Assembly: GCA_964476375.1 (NCBI GenBank)
Contig: CAYYZW010000079.1
Coordinates: forward strand, 1-34,809
Length of the DNA: 34,809 bases
Direction of reading: 5' to 3'
DNA from: SAT2750 sp964476375
GTDB taxonomy: Bacteria; Planctomycetota; Planctomycetia; Pirellulales; Pirellulaceae
The position numbers and the translations under genes were made by a program. Positions within the stretch are counted from its first letter, which is position 1. Every line of letters starts with the position of its first letter. Positions 1-7,826 of this stretch are shown here, piece by piece. The notes beneath the pieces were generated by a model. The model did not search any database. It was not told where the DNA came from and saw only the letters and a program-made list of their open reading frames with translations.

Positions 1-620
1 CCATCCGGATGGGTGTGCGAGGCGCCATCCCCGTTCGTGATGTTCAGGTGCCCGTCCGGACCGAACTTCAGTCTGCCACCGTTATGGCCGCCGGACTTCC
101 AGCGGATGATTTGTTTTTCCGTCGCTGCATCAATCCGGGGAAGCGCGGCGGGGGGGATGGCGAAACGAGAGACAACGGTGCCGTCCTCCACGTTGGCCGC
201 GGCAATGTAGCAGATGTAACAGAAACGGTTGTTTTCAAAATCGGGGTCGAAGGCAAGGCCGTAAATTGCCTGCAGGCCCTCGATTTCGGCTGCCAGGTCC
301 ACCGCCAGGTCCAGAGCGGGGGTGGCCGAGAGGGCCTGTTGGGGATTGTTGCTGGGGACAAAAGTAAAGATCTTGCCCGTTCTTTCCACGACGAAAACAC
401 GTTCGCTGGTGGGCAAGTGCGTGAAGATCACCGGCTGGTTGAACTGAATCTGCGGGTAGATCCGCTCCACGATGTACGGGGCTGGTGGTTCAGGTGTCCC
501 TGTGAGCCGTGAGGCCGTCCAGGGCGTCCGCGAGCTGTCCTGTTGGGCGAATGCCTCCGGGCAGGCAAACAGCGTGACAAGCAGAAGGAGACGACAGGAA
601 CGAGTAAGACGAAGAAGCAT
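1..620 (-). CDS. PQQ-dependent sugar dehydrogenase-like secreted protein, N-terminal part (runs off the left edge)
   Basis: This reading frame starts at an ATG at 620 (minus strand) and stays open to base 1, giving about 206 residues of a longer protein. The first 25 residues form a classical signal peptide (Leu-rich core, cleavage after PEAFA), so the product is exported. The mature part reads as the first blades of a glucose/sorbosone dehydrogenase-type beta-propeller: VFVVERTGKIFTF, then LAFDPDFENNRFCYICYI, then the family-typical GGHNGGRLKFGPDG followed by NGDGASH. Known members are soluble PQQ-dependent aldose dehydrogenases; planctomycete versions often carry extra C-terminal haem domains, which would lie outside this window. 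Activity is inferred from the fold only. The gene is divergent from the beta-barrel gene at 1088, and the shared intergenic region carries two perfect palindromes. Confidence 0.8.
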   Translation of the reverse strand, partial: MLLRLTRSCRLLLLVTLFACPEAFAQQDSSRTPWTASRLTGTPEPPAPYIVERIYPQIQFNQPVIFTHLPTSERVFVVERTGKIFTFVPSNNPQQALSATPALDLAVDLAAEIEGLQAIYGLAFDPDFENNRFCYICYIAAANVEDGTVVSRFAIPPAALPRIDAATEKQIIRWKSGGHNGGRLKFGPDGHLNITNGDGASHTHPD

Positions 621-850
621 GCCACAGGTCCTTGGTAAGAGTCAGCAATTTTGAATGCCGGCTATTGTGCCATTCCCACCCTGCCGAGGCAAATCTCCCT
701 CTCGCACTTCTCCAGGATACGTTTTGGGCTGTCAGGATAGATCCTTGCTGGCAATCTGGGGTAACCGGGGCAGGTAGTGGGGGGGCTCAGAACTCCTCAC
801 GTGCTAGCAGAAATGGGGATTTGCGGGCTGGACACCGGAATTTCTTCAAA

Positions 851-864
851 CAACTCGCGAGTTG
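851..864. promoter_or_regulatory. Perfect 14-bp palindrome (operator candidate)
   Basis: CAACTCG is followed directly by its reverse complement CGAGTTG. It lies between two divergent envelope-protein genes and about 40 bp centre to centre from a second perfect palindrome. Such even palindromes are typical of homodimeric repressor sites; no regulator is identified. Confidence 0.45.
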
Positions 865-890
865 GAGTCAAAGTCTGCCGATTAAATGGA

Positions 891-905
891 GTATTCCGGG
901 AATAC
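891..905. promoter_or_regulatory. Perfect 7-1-7 inverted repeat (operator candidate)
   Basis: GTATTCC, one G, then GGAATAC: a perfect odd-centred inverted repeat. It differs in sequence from the palindrome at 851-864, so if both are protein sites they are probably for different proteins. It lies 186 bp upstream of the beta-barrel start. Confidence 0.45.
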
Positions 906-1087
906 CGGACGTTTTGGTTTTGCGCTTTGTGCCGAACCGATGAAGGTTAACGAATAAACGGATACTGCCGATGTATGACAGTGCGAAGACGAAGATGCTT
1001 CCTTCAAGCAATTCTCCCCATCAGCGTGATGACTGTCGCGGTGCCGGGTCGCACAACCTCAATACCATCTGTCGCGGAGTAGAAGTA

Positions 1088-2395
1088 ATGAAATACCTGA
1101 GGTACTGGGCATGGAGCCTGGCAGTTGTCTTACTGCTGGGTGGTTTGGCCGAGCGGGTAGAGGCCCAGCTTCCCTACGGCCCGACAGCCGCACCGATGAT
1201 GGCTCCTGGTATGGGGATGCCTGGTCCTGGCCAGATGGCCCAGCCCTATCCTCCCCAGGGATATCCCCAGTACGCACCGGCCGGCATGGTCCCGGCCGCC
1301 TATGCAGCCCAGCTGGCTCCGGTCCAGTCCTCGGGCGTGACCATGTCCCTTTCCTCGGATGAAGACCAGGCGGCAGGGAGCCAGCGGCCCCTGCTGCAGT
1401 TTGGCAACGGTGCCTTCCTGCACCGCATGCAGGCCGCCATGCCGCGGCTTGTCCCCGAGGGCATGGAAGACTGCTGCCGGCCTCGCTGGTTTGATATCCA
1501 TATCGAGGGCATGTACCTCAAGCGGGACGAGGTTGGTAACAACACGAATTTCACCAGCGACGGCATCCTTGGCCCGATCGTGCTGGGCGTGGATGACCTG
1601 GACTTTGACAACGAGCTGGGGATGAAGTTCTCCTTCGCCAAGCAGCTGTTTGGCAGTAACGCCCTGGAGATGACCTATTTTGGCCTTTTTAACTTTGACT
1701 CGGTCAACACGGTCAGCAGTGCCACCAACAATCTCTATTCCGTTTTCAGTGACTTCGGTACCAATCCCTTTGGTGGTTTTGGCGAGACCGACCAGGCAAG
1801 CTTTCACGGCCTGAGTTACTCCTCCTCGATCGACAGCGTGGAGCTGCATATTCGCCGCCGCTGGCAGGAGCCCGACTGCCGCTGGCAGGGTTCGGTCCAT
1901 GCCGGTGTGCGTTTCGTCTACCTGCTGGAGGATTTCAGTCACAACACCGTGAGCACACTCAACAGCAGCTCGCTGGATTATTCGGTTCAGACCCGTAACA
2001 GCATGGTCGGTTTCCAGCTGGGCGGGGATCTCTGGAACTGCGTGGCACCGGGCGTGCGTATCGGTCTGGAAATGAAGGGTGGTGTGTACGGGGTTCGTGC
2101 GGAGCAGGATACCACGATCGAGGCCACCTCGATTGGTACCCCGGTGCAGGATCACCTGGAGAGCAAGCAGGTCTCCTTCGTGCTGGAGGGCGGTGCCATG
2201 GGGACCTGGCGATTGAACCAGAACTGGAACTTCCGGGGTGGATACCAGGTGATCTTCCTCGATGGTGTGGCCCTGGCCGCAGAGAACTTTAACTCGGTAC
2301 CACCCTTTGTCGGCTCGGGCCGTCCGGCGGTGCTGGTCGATAACGGTGAAGCCCTGTACCACGGCTTTACCTTTGGCGCGGAATGGAGTTGGTAG
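1088..2395 (+). CDS. Putative outer-membrane beta-barrel protein (BBP7-like)
   Basis: The chosen ATG at 1088 has GGAG at 1076-1079 with 8 bases of spacing and begins a clean signal peptide (MKYLRYWAWSLAVVLLLGG..., cleavage after VEA). The frame is open upstream to 971, but that extension is not hydrophobic. The mature protein (435 residues in all) starts with a Pro/Met/Gly-rich low-complexity stretch (residues about 30-80). It continues with alternating aromatic/polar strands typical of outer-membrane barrels: WFDIHIEGMYLKRD, VELHIRRRW, VHAGVRFVYLLEDF, VGFQLGGDLW and a final FRGGYQVIFLDGVAL, ending in FGAEWSW, an aromatic C-terminus usual for barrels. I associate this with the planctomycete BBP7 porin group from overall pattern, not from a search. 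Role: outer-membrane channel or structural protein; substrate unknown. Confidence 0.7.
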   Translation: MKYLRYWAWSLAVVLLLGGLAERVEAQLPYGPTAAPMMAPGMGMPGPGQMAQPYPPQGYPQYAPAGMVPAAYAAQLAPVQSSGVTMSLSSDEDQAAGSQRPLLQFGNGAFLHRMQAAMPRLVPEGMEDCCRPRWFDIHIEGMYLKRDEVGNNTNFTSDGILGPIVLGVDDLDFDNELGMKFSFAKQLFGSNALEMTYFGLFNFDSVNTVSSATNNLYSVFSDFGTNPFGGFGETDQASFHGLSYSSSIDSVELHIRRRWQEPDCRWQGSVHAGVRFVYLLEDFSHNTVSTLNSSSLDYSVQTRNSMVGFQLGGDLWNCVAPGVRIGLEMKGGVYGVRAEQDTTIEATSIGTPVQDHLESKQVSFVLEGGAMGTWRLNQNWNFRGGYQVIFLDGVALAAENFNSVPPFVGSGRPAVLVDNGEALYHGFTFGAEWSW

Positions 2396-2416
2396 GGAGC
2401 GATTGGCACGGCAAGA

Positions 2417-2443
2417 CTGGGATCTCGACTGGAGGGATCCCAG
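2417..2443 (+). terminator. Inverted repeat after the beta-barrel gene, possible terminator or mRNA 3' structure
   Basis: CTGGGATC (2417-2424) pairs perfectly with GATCCCAG (2436-2443) around an 11-base loop, 21 bases after the stop codon. There is no U-tract downstream, so this is not a canonical intrinsic terminator. It may instead protect the 3' end of the mRNA or support Rho-dependent termination. Confidence 0.4.
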
Positions 2444-2561
2444 CATCCCACACAACAGAACAGCGATTGGAGAAAAAGCAGTCGGCACCGGCACGGAGGC
2501 CGGAAAAAGACATGGATGTCTAACCGGCTGCTGCAGAGAACGGAAGAAACACGCAAATTCG

Positions 2562-2589
2562 TTGACACGGTTTTGGCGTAATTTAAGGT
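2562..2589 (+). promoter_or_regulatory. Sigma-70-like promoter candidate for the giant metalloprotease gene
   Basis: A perfect -35 hexamer TTGACA (2562-2567) is followed after 16 bases by TAAGGT (2584-2589), a weak -10 that keeps the key T, A and final T. The predicted 5' leader is about 105 bases. Assignment is by motif and position only. Confidence 0.35.
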
Positions 2590-2701
2590 AAGTATTGAGG
2601 CAACCTGCCCCAACCAAGAAAGAAACCCGGCATCTCCAGCAGGCTTCACTGAAAGTCAGCAGAGTGGCGACGCCGGGCTTCGAGACGAAAGGTAAGATCT
2701 C

Positions 2702-5700
2702 GTGAAATCACGACATCAGCGCACGATGGAAAAGTCTCGACGACGCAAGCGACGGCTGCAGCGGCAGCTCCAGGTGGAAAGGCGTGCCGGCTTCGAGCCA
2801 CTCGAAGACCGTATGATGCTGGCTGCCGACCTGGGTGCCGTGGATGTCCCCGTGGCCGAGGGAGAGGCCTCCGGGATGATGTACCTGGCTCCCACCACGC
2901 AGGAGGCAGGGGAAGGGTACCTGTCGGGGACGGCCCTGGGCCAGACTCCCATGCAGGTGACCAGTGATTTCTTTGCCGCGAATGCCGACCAGTACGGCCT
3001 GGATCCATCCGGTCTGGGTGAATTTCGTGTCTTGAGTGAATACATGAGTGCCCACACCCGGGTCACTCACATTGCCCTGCAGCAGCAGCACAATGGCCTG
3101 GATGTGGTCGGTGCCATGGCCAATATCAACCTGGATAACGACGGCAGTGTACTGATGGCAGGCAGTAGTTTTGTCAGCGGCCTTCAGGGGACTGCACCGC
3201 TGACAGGTGGCGTGACAGTATCCCCGCAACAGGCTTTTGCCACGGTCGCGGCGGGGTTGGGTTTGACACTGACAGAAAATGTCAACGTGATTAGCGAAAA
3301 CACCACGGGCCAGATGGAATTCGCGCTGACCGGTGGCGGTATCGCGTCGTCGGCGGTCCAGGGAGAGCTGGTTTATCTTCCCACGTATAACGGTGCGGAT
3401 CTTGCCTGGAAGGTAAATTTCACCGGGGAAGATGGAATTGCAACCAACACGGTCTTCGTGAATGCGGAAGAGAATGGGTTCATTTATGGATACGATGGCG
3501 TCCGCTACGCCCGTTACCAGGCCCTGGAGCTACCGACCAATGATCCGCTGGAAGGAAGCCAGACGAGCATCGTGGATCCGGCCACGTCCAATGGTTCTCC
3601 CTTTGGGTGGCACGACACGAACGGCTTCGCGGGACCTGAATACACCATTACCCGTGGAAATAATGCGCATGTGGTCCTGGGTGACCTGGTCGATGGCTTT
3701 AACCCCATTAACCACAGCCCGGACGGTGGCGACGATCTCGATTTTAATTTTACCTTTGATCCGTCGCTGGGGAACCAGGACCCGGTCAACCAGGATGCGA
3801 TCATCACGAATGTCTTCTACGCCGTGAACACGGCGCATGATGTTCTCTTTAATTACGGGTTCGATGAAGCGGCAGGAAACTTCCAGGCATCCAACTACAC
3901 CGGCCTGCCCGGTGCGGGAGACCATGTCCGTGTTCAGGCACAGGACCCCCTCGAAGGACCTCCTCAGGCAAGTCCCTACCCGGGCCAGGGCTGTAACGCA
4001 TTTTTTGCACCAACCGTGGATGGCATCACCCCACAGATGGTACTTGGTTTCTGTAACACGGGGCTCGATGGGGATCCCCTGGGCCGGGACTTTGGCCTGA
4101 GTAACGACGTCATTATTCACGAGTATGCCCATGGAGTTATCGAGCGGCTCGTGGGTGGCCCGGCCACGCTGAACCTGACTGGACCGATCGTCCGGCAGTT
4201 CGATGCGATCCATGAAGGAATCGCCGATTACATGGGTTTGATGTTCACGATGGAGAATACCCAGGCTCCCGACGATGCGATCGAGGTCGGTCCCTACATC
4301 GGTCATTTTTTCACGCCGGTGGACGAGGACCGTGTGAATCCCGGGGTTCGCCGAAATCCCTACAGTTATGACACGACCGTCAATCCCATTGATTTTGACC
4401 AGTGGAATGATCTCGACACGCCGCAGCTGTTGCTGGGAGCGGTTACCACCAACGATGAAGCACACAATGCGGGCGAAATCTGGGCCTCCACGCTTTATGA
4501 CATGACCTGGGAACTGATTGCCAAGTACGGCGGGGCCACCGGTGCGGAGAACTTTACCCCGGGCATGATGTCTGTTGCTTTCAACCAGGATATCGGGCAG
4601 GCAGTGAGTACCCTGGCCCAGGGAAACCAGTTTGATTTCCCACCCCCGATTTTCTCCACGACCGGCCCCGACTTTCTTGATTTGACAACGGGTGCGAACA
4701 ATTACGCGATGCAGCTTGTCCTGGACGGTTTGAAACTGGTGAATGCCAATCCCAGTTTTCGTGATATGCGTGATGCCATGATGGCGGCAGATATTGGGCT
4801 TACCGGCGGTGTGAACCTGGACGTGATCTGGAAGGCATTTTCCCGCCGCGGTCTTGGATTCAGCGCCGACCGCCTGAATGCAGGCCCTGGTGCCCTGCCA
4901 GATGATCTGATTCCTTTTAACACCGCCTACGACATGCCTCCCAACCCGGCGGATGTTGCCGGAACAGCATTTATTGATGCGAACGAGGATGGTGTGCGAA
5001 ATGTTGGTGAAAGCCCGCTGGTGAACGCGACTATTTTCATGGATCTGAACGGCAACGGGACCCATGAGCGGCTGGAACCATATACCCTGACTGACACGGC
5101 GGGTGAATATAACTTTACCTTCTACACGGGTGGCGAGTTCAAGGTTCGTGCCCTGCCGGTGCCGGACTTCGTCCAGACCGAACCGGGCCTGGAGCAGATC
5201 CCCGGTGGAGAATTCAACGATGGTTCGCATGACGTGTTCGTCGTGAATGGGAACTCGACGTCGGATGTTGATTTTGGCTTTACACCCTCCGCGGTATCGC
5301 TCGGCGTTTTTGGAACGAAGTACGACGATGTCAATGGGAACGGTGTGCAGGATGATCCGGCGATCGAAAAAGGCCTGGCCGGTGTCTACATGTACCTGGA
5401 CATTGACAGTGACCTGCGGATCGATATCGGTGAACCGGCTGCGATCACGGATGCCGATGGCCATTATGCCATCGAATTCCACCAGCCCGGAGCCTATACC
5501 GTGCGGGAAGTGCTGGCACCAGGCTGGGTGACCACCGAACCGGCGGTAGGCCATCACGATATCACGATTGTCTCGGGCCTTCCGGTCCTTGACGTCAACT
5601 TTGGCAGCCATGCACAGAACGACTACGGGGACGCCCCGGCTCCGTACCCGACCCTGATTGCAGACGGCGGGGCGGTGCACGGGATTCTTGCAGACTTTGC

Positions 5701-7822
5701 TCTCGGTTCGATCGTCGATTCGGAGATTGACGGCCAGCCCTCGGGAGCTGCCGACGGCGATGACCTGCAGACGAGTGACGATGAAGATGGTGTCCGTTTC
5801 AACAATGACCAGCCGCTGGTCAAGGGACTCGCCGCCGATATCGAGGTCACGGTCACCCATGGCAGTAACTCGCCAGGCGTGATCCAGGGCTGGATCGATT
5901 ACAACGGCGACGGGGACTGGAACGACGCCGGCGAGCAGGTGGTGATTGACCAGGCCGTTGCCGAGGGAACGTCCACGTTGACGATCGCCGTTCCTGAAGC
6001 GGCCGAAGTGGGGCTCACCTATGCCCGTTTCCGCTACGGTTACGAGCGAGGCATTGGTCCGGCCGGCGAGGCGATTGTCGGGGAAGTGGAGGACTACCAG
6101 GTCCTGATCCTCGATGACAACCCGGTTGCCATCGATGACTTTTTCGCCGTCGCCCAGGACAGTGCCAATAACCAGCTCCTGGTGCTGGCAAATGACTTTG
6201 CCAGTTCGACCGGTGCCCTGACCATTGTCTCGGTGGGAACACCCGACCAGGGCGGATCGGTCTCGATCACGCCGGACGGCAGCACGCTCTTCTACACGCC
6301 GCTGAACAACTTCACCACGCCGCCGCTGGAAACGTTTACGTACACGGTGGGCGATTCACCCACCGTCGACTGTGCGGCCACGCCGGAACGTTGCTCCACG
6401 GCGACCGTGCAGGTCGAGGTGCAGACGATTTTCCAGGACCCGGTTGCGATTGACGACTACCGCGATGTGGTCGGGGCCGATGCGAATCCGCCCACCACGA
6501 CGATTGACGTGCTGGCCAACGATATTACCGGAGCCAGCGGGCCGCTGACACTGGTGCCCAGTGGCCTCAATACCTCCGGCACGACCGGAAGCGTGCAGGT
6601 CGATGTGGCCACCAACCAGATCCTCTACACGCCGGCGGCCGGGTTCTACAACCTGGATTCTTTCAGCTATACCGTCAGTGATACGAATAACACCACTCGT
6701 ACGGCGAATGTAACGGTTCAGGTCTCCAAGGCGGGCGGTGCCTGCAGCCCGGATCCGGAACTGGCCAGCTGTGATGATGGCATCAATTACATTGTCGAAA
6801 CAATCAATCCGGTCACCGGGACGCCGCTCTCGCAGGTGGATGTCGGGCAGGAATTCGAGGTCCGGGTTTCGGTGCAGGATGCCCGTGGCGGAATCGCGCC
6901 GGTCGATGCAGGGCTTTTCGGTGCCTTCATGGATGTGCTCTTTGATGCGGATTTTGTGGATGTCAAACCGAGTGCCACGCCGATCGACTACGGAACCAAC
7001 TACACCAATTTCCAGCAGGGAATCGTGGGTGTCCCGGGGGTTGTCGATGAACTGGGTGCTGTCCAGGAGGGCTTCACGCCGCTTGGCAACGGTGCCATTG
7101 AGCTGGCCAGCATGACCTTTATTGCCAAGGCGGAAGGGTCGGCCACGATCCAGCTGGACCCGGCGGATGTCAGCCCGGAACATGATTCGCTGGTCCATGA
7201 ACCGGCTACCAGCCAGGTTGTCGATCATGCCATTATCAGCTACGGCACCCGCACCGTGACTGTGAATGCCATCGGAGGCAGTAGTGCCGGTGGCGGCGGT
7301 GAGGGAGAACTTCAGCTCCTGGATGCCAGTGGCGACGGCGTGGTTTCACCGATTGATGCCCTGCAGATTATCAACGACCTGAATCACCATGGTTCACGGC
7401 CGATCACGCTGGAAGCCGAGGGTGAAATAGCCACGCCCAACACCCGGTTCGACGTCAACAGGGATGCTCACATCACTCCCATGGACGCCCTGGCAGTGAT
7501 CACTTACCTCAACGATCGCTCGGCGGTTGCCATCGCCCAGGACACGGGTGAGGGGGAGGCCCCGCTGGACGTGATCGGTATGCTGGCAGTCGACCAGGCA
7601 CCCCTGGCCAGCAGCCCGGTTGCCGTGGACGAGAGCCAGCCAGTCGTCACGTCCCAGGATGCGGTACGGATGGAACAGCCACGGCAGGTCCAGTCAGCGG
7701 ACCTGGGACTGCAGCGCTGGATGACCGGCACGGCCGACGCGGGCGAGGCAGCCGGCCAGGATGACCTGGAGTCGCTTATCGACTCGCTGGCCGATGATGT
7801 TGCCGAGCAGTGGAACGGCTAG
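2702..7822 (+). CDS. Giant secreted M36/thermolysin-like metalloprotease with SdrD-B, GEVED, cadherin-like, cohesin-like and dockerin domains
   Basis: A GTG start at 2702 is preceded by AAAGG (2688-2692); the ATG at 2726 has no ribosome binding site. The product has 1706 residues. An Arg-rich leader ends in FEPLEDRMMLA, a signature of planctomycete surface/extracellular proteins. Then come a propeptide-like (FTP) stretch (about 120-165) and a metallopeptidase with HEYAH at 473-477 and HEGIAD at 504-509 (E505 the likely third zinc ligand). Two SdrD-B-like calcium-binding modules follow (about 750-860 and 866-965), each with DxNxNG-type motifs. Next are a GEVED domain (about 973-1136, ending GEVEDYQVLI), two cadherin/VCBS-like repeats (about 1138-1243 and 1246-1342), a cohesin-like region (about 1360-1520) and a dockerin-like pair (about 1538-1608: DASGDGVVSPIDALQIIN and DVNRDAHITPMDALAVI). 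Likely an extracellular protein-degrading enzyme retained in a surface assembly. It ends 4 bases short of the convergent gene. Confidence 0.88.
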   Translation: MKSRHQRTMEKSRRRKRRLQRQLQVERRAGFEPLEDRMMLAADLGAVDVPVAEGEASGMMYLAPTTQEAGEGYLSGTALGQTPMQVTSDFFAANADQYGLDPSGLGEFRVLSEYMSAHTRVTHIALQQQHNGLDVVGAMANINLDNDGSVLMAGSSFVSGLQGTAPLTGGVTVSPQQAFATVAAGLGLTLTENVNVISENTTGQMEFALTGGGIASSAVQGELVYLPTYNGADLAWKVNFTGEDGIATNTVFVNAEENGFIYGYDGVRYARYQALELPTNDPLEGSQTSIVDPATSNGSPFGWHDTNGFAGPEYTITRGNNAHVVLGDLVDGFNPINHSPDGGDDLDFNFTFDPSLGNQDPVNQDAIITNVFYAVNTAHDVLFNYGFDEAAGNFQASNYTGLPGAGDHVRVQAQDPLEGPPQASPYPGQGCNAFFAPTVDGITPQMVLGFCNTGLDGDPLGRDFGLSNDVIIHEYAHGVIERLVGGPATLNLTGPIVRQFDAIHEGIADYMGLMFTMENTQAPDDAIEVGPYIGHFFTPVDEDRVNPGVRRNPYSYDTTVNPIDFDQWNDLDTPQLLLGAVTTNDEAHNAGEIWASTLYDMTWELIAKYGGATGAENFTPGMMSVAFNQDIGQAVSTLAQGNQFDFPPPIFSTTGPDFLDLTTGANNYAMQLVLDGLKLVNANPSFRDMRDAMMAADIGLTGGVNLDVIWKAFSRRGLGFSADRLNAGPGALPDDLIPFNTAYDMPPNPADVAGTAFIDANEDGVRNVGESPLVNATIFMDLNGNGTHERLEPYTLTDTAGEYNFTFYTGGEFKVRALPVPDFVQTEPGLEQIPGGEFNDGSHDVFVVNGNSTSDVDFGFTPSAVSLGVFGTKYDDVNGNGVQDDPAIEKGLAGVYMYLDIDSDLRIDIGEPAAITDADGHYAIEFHQPGAYTVREVLAPGWVTTEPAVGHHDITIVSGLPVLDVNFGSHAQNDYGDAPAPYPTLIADGGAVHGILADFALGSIVDSEIDGQPSGAADGDDLQTSDDEDGVRFNNDQPLVKGLAADIEVTVTHGSNSPGVIQGWIDYNGDGDWNDAGEQVVIDQAVAEGTSTLTIAVPEAAEVGLTYARFRYGYERGIGPAGEAIVGEVEDYQVLILDDNPVAIDDFFAVAQDSANNQLLVLANDFASSTGALTIVSVGTPDQGGSVSITPDGSTLFYTPLNNFTTPPLETFTYTVGDSPTVDCAATPERCSTATVQVEVQTIFQDPVAIDDYRDVVGADANPPTTTIDVLANDITGASGPLTLVPSGLNTSGTTGSVQVDVATNQILYTPAAGFYNLDSFSYTVSDTNNTTRTANVTVQVSKAGGACSPDPELASCDDGINYIVETINPVTGTPLSQVDVGQEFEVRVSVQDARGGIAPVDAGLFGAFMDVLFDADFVDVKPSATPIDYGTNYTNFQQGIVGVPGVVDELGAVQEGFTPLGNGAIELASMTFIAKAEGSATIQLDPADVSPEHDSLVHEPATSQVVDHAIISYGTRTVTVNAIGGSSAGGGGEGELQLLDASGDGVVSPIDALQIINDLNHHGSRPITLEAEGEIATPNTRFDVNRDAHITPMDALAVITYLNDRSAVAIAQDTGEGEAPLDVIGMLAVDQAPLASSPVAVDESQPVVTSQDAVRMEQPRQVQSADLGLQRWMTGTADAGEAAGQDDLESLIDSLADDVAEQWNG

Positions 7823-7826
7823 GGTT

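Larger units (their letters stand above)
621..1087. other. 467-bp divergent intergenic region with two operator-like palindromes
   Basis: This gap separates the divergent genes starting at 620 (-) and 1088 (+). A plus-strand open frame across 632-943 has no family resemblance and no ribosome binding site, so I leave it out. The only structured elements I see are the palindromes at 851-864 and 891-905, annotated separately. No convincing -35/-10 pair was found for either gene. The in-frame extension of the downstream gene back to 971 is treated as untranslated leader. Confidence 0.6.
2396..2701. other. 306-bp intergenic region with 3' hairpin and promoter candidate
   Basis: This gap lies between the beta-barrel gene and the giant metalloprotease gene. 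It contains an 8-bp-stem inverted repeat just after the upstream stop and a TTGACA-type promoter candidate near 2562. No credible coding sequence was seen on either strand. Confidence 0.6.

Noticed and set aside
632..943. Plus-strand open frame of about 100 codons in the first intergenic region
   Set aside because: No ribosome binding site, no recognisable motif, mixed composition, and it runs across both palindromes; treated as non-coding.
1130..2617. Long minus-strand open frame opposite the beta-barrel gene
   Set aside because: It mirrors the codon structure of the barrel gene, whose signal peptide and strand pattern are convincing; the antisense product is His/Val/Gln-rich without domains.
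3530..5860. Very long (about 776 codons) minus-strand open frame inside the metalloprotease gene
   Set aside because: An artefact of high-GC codon usage; the plus strand carries clear peptidase and repeat domains, the minus product none.
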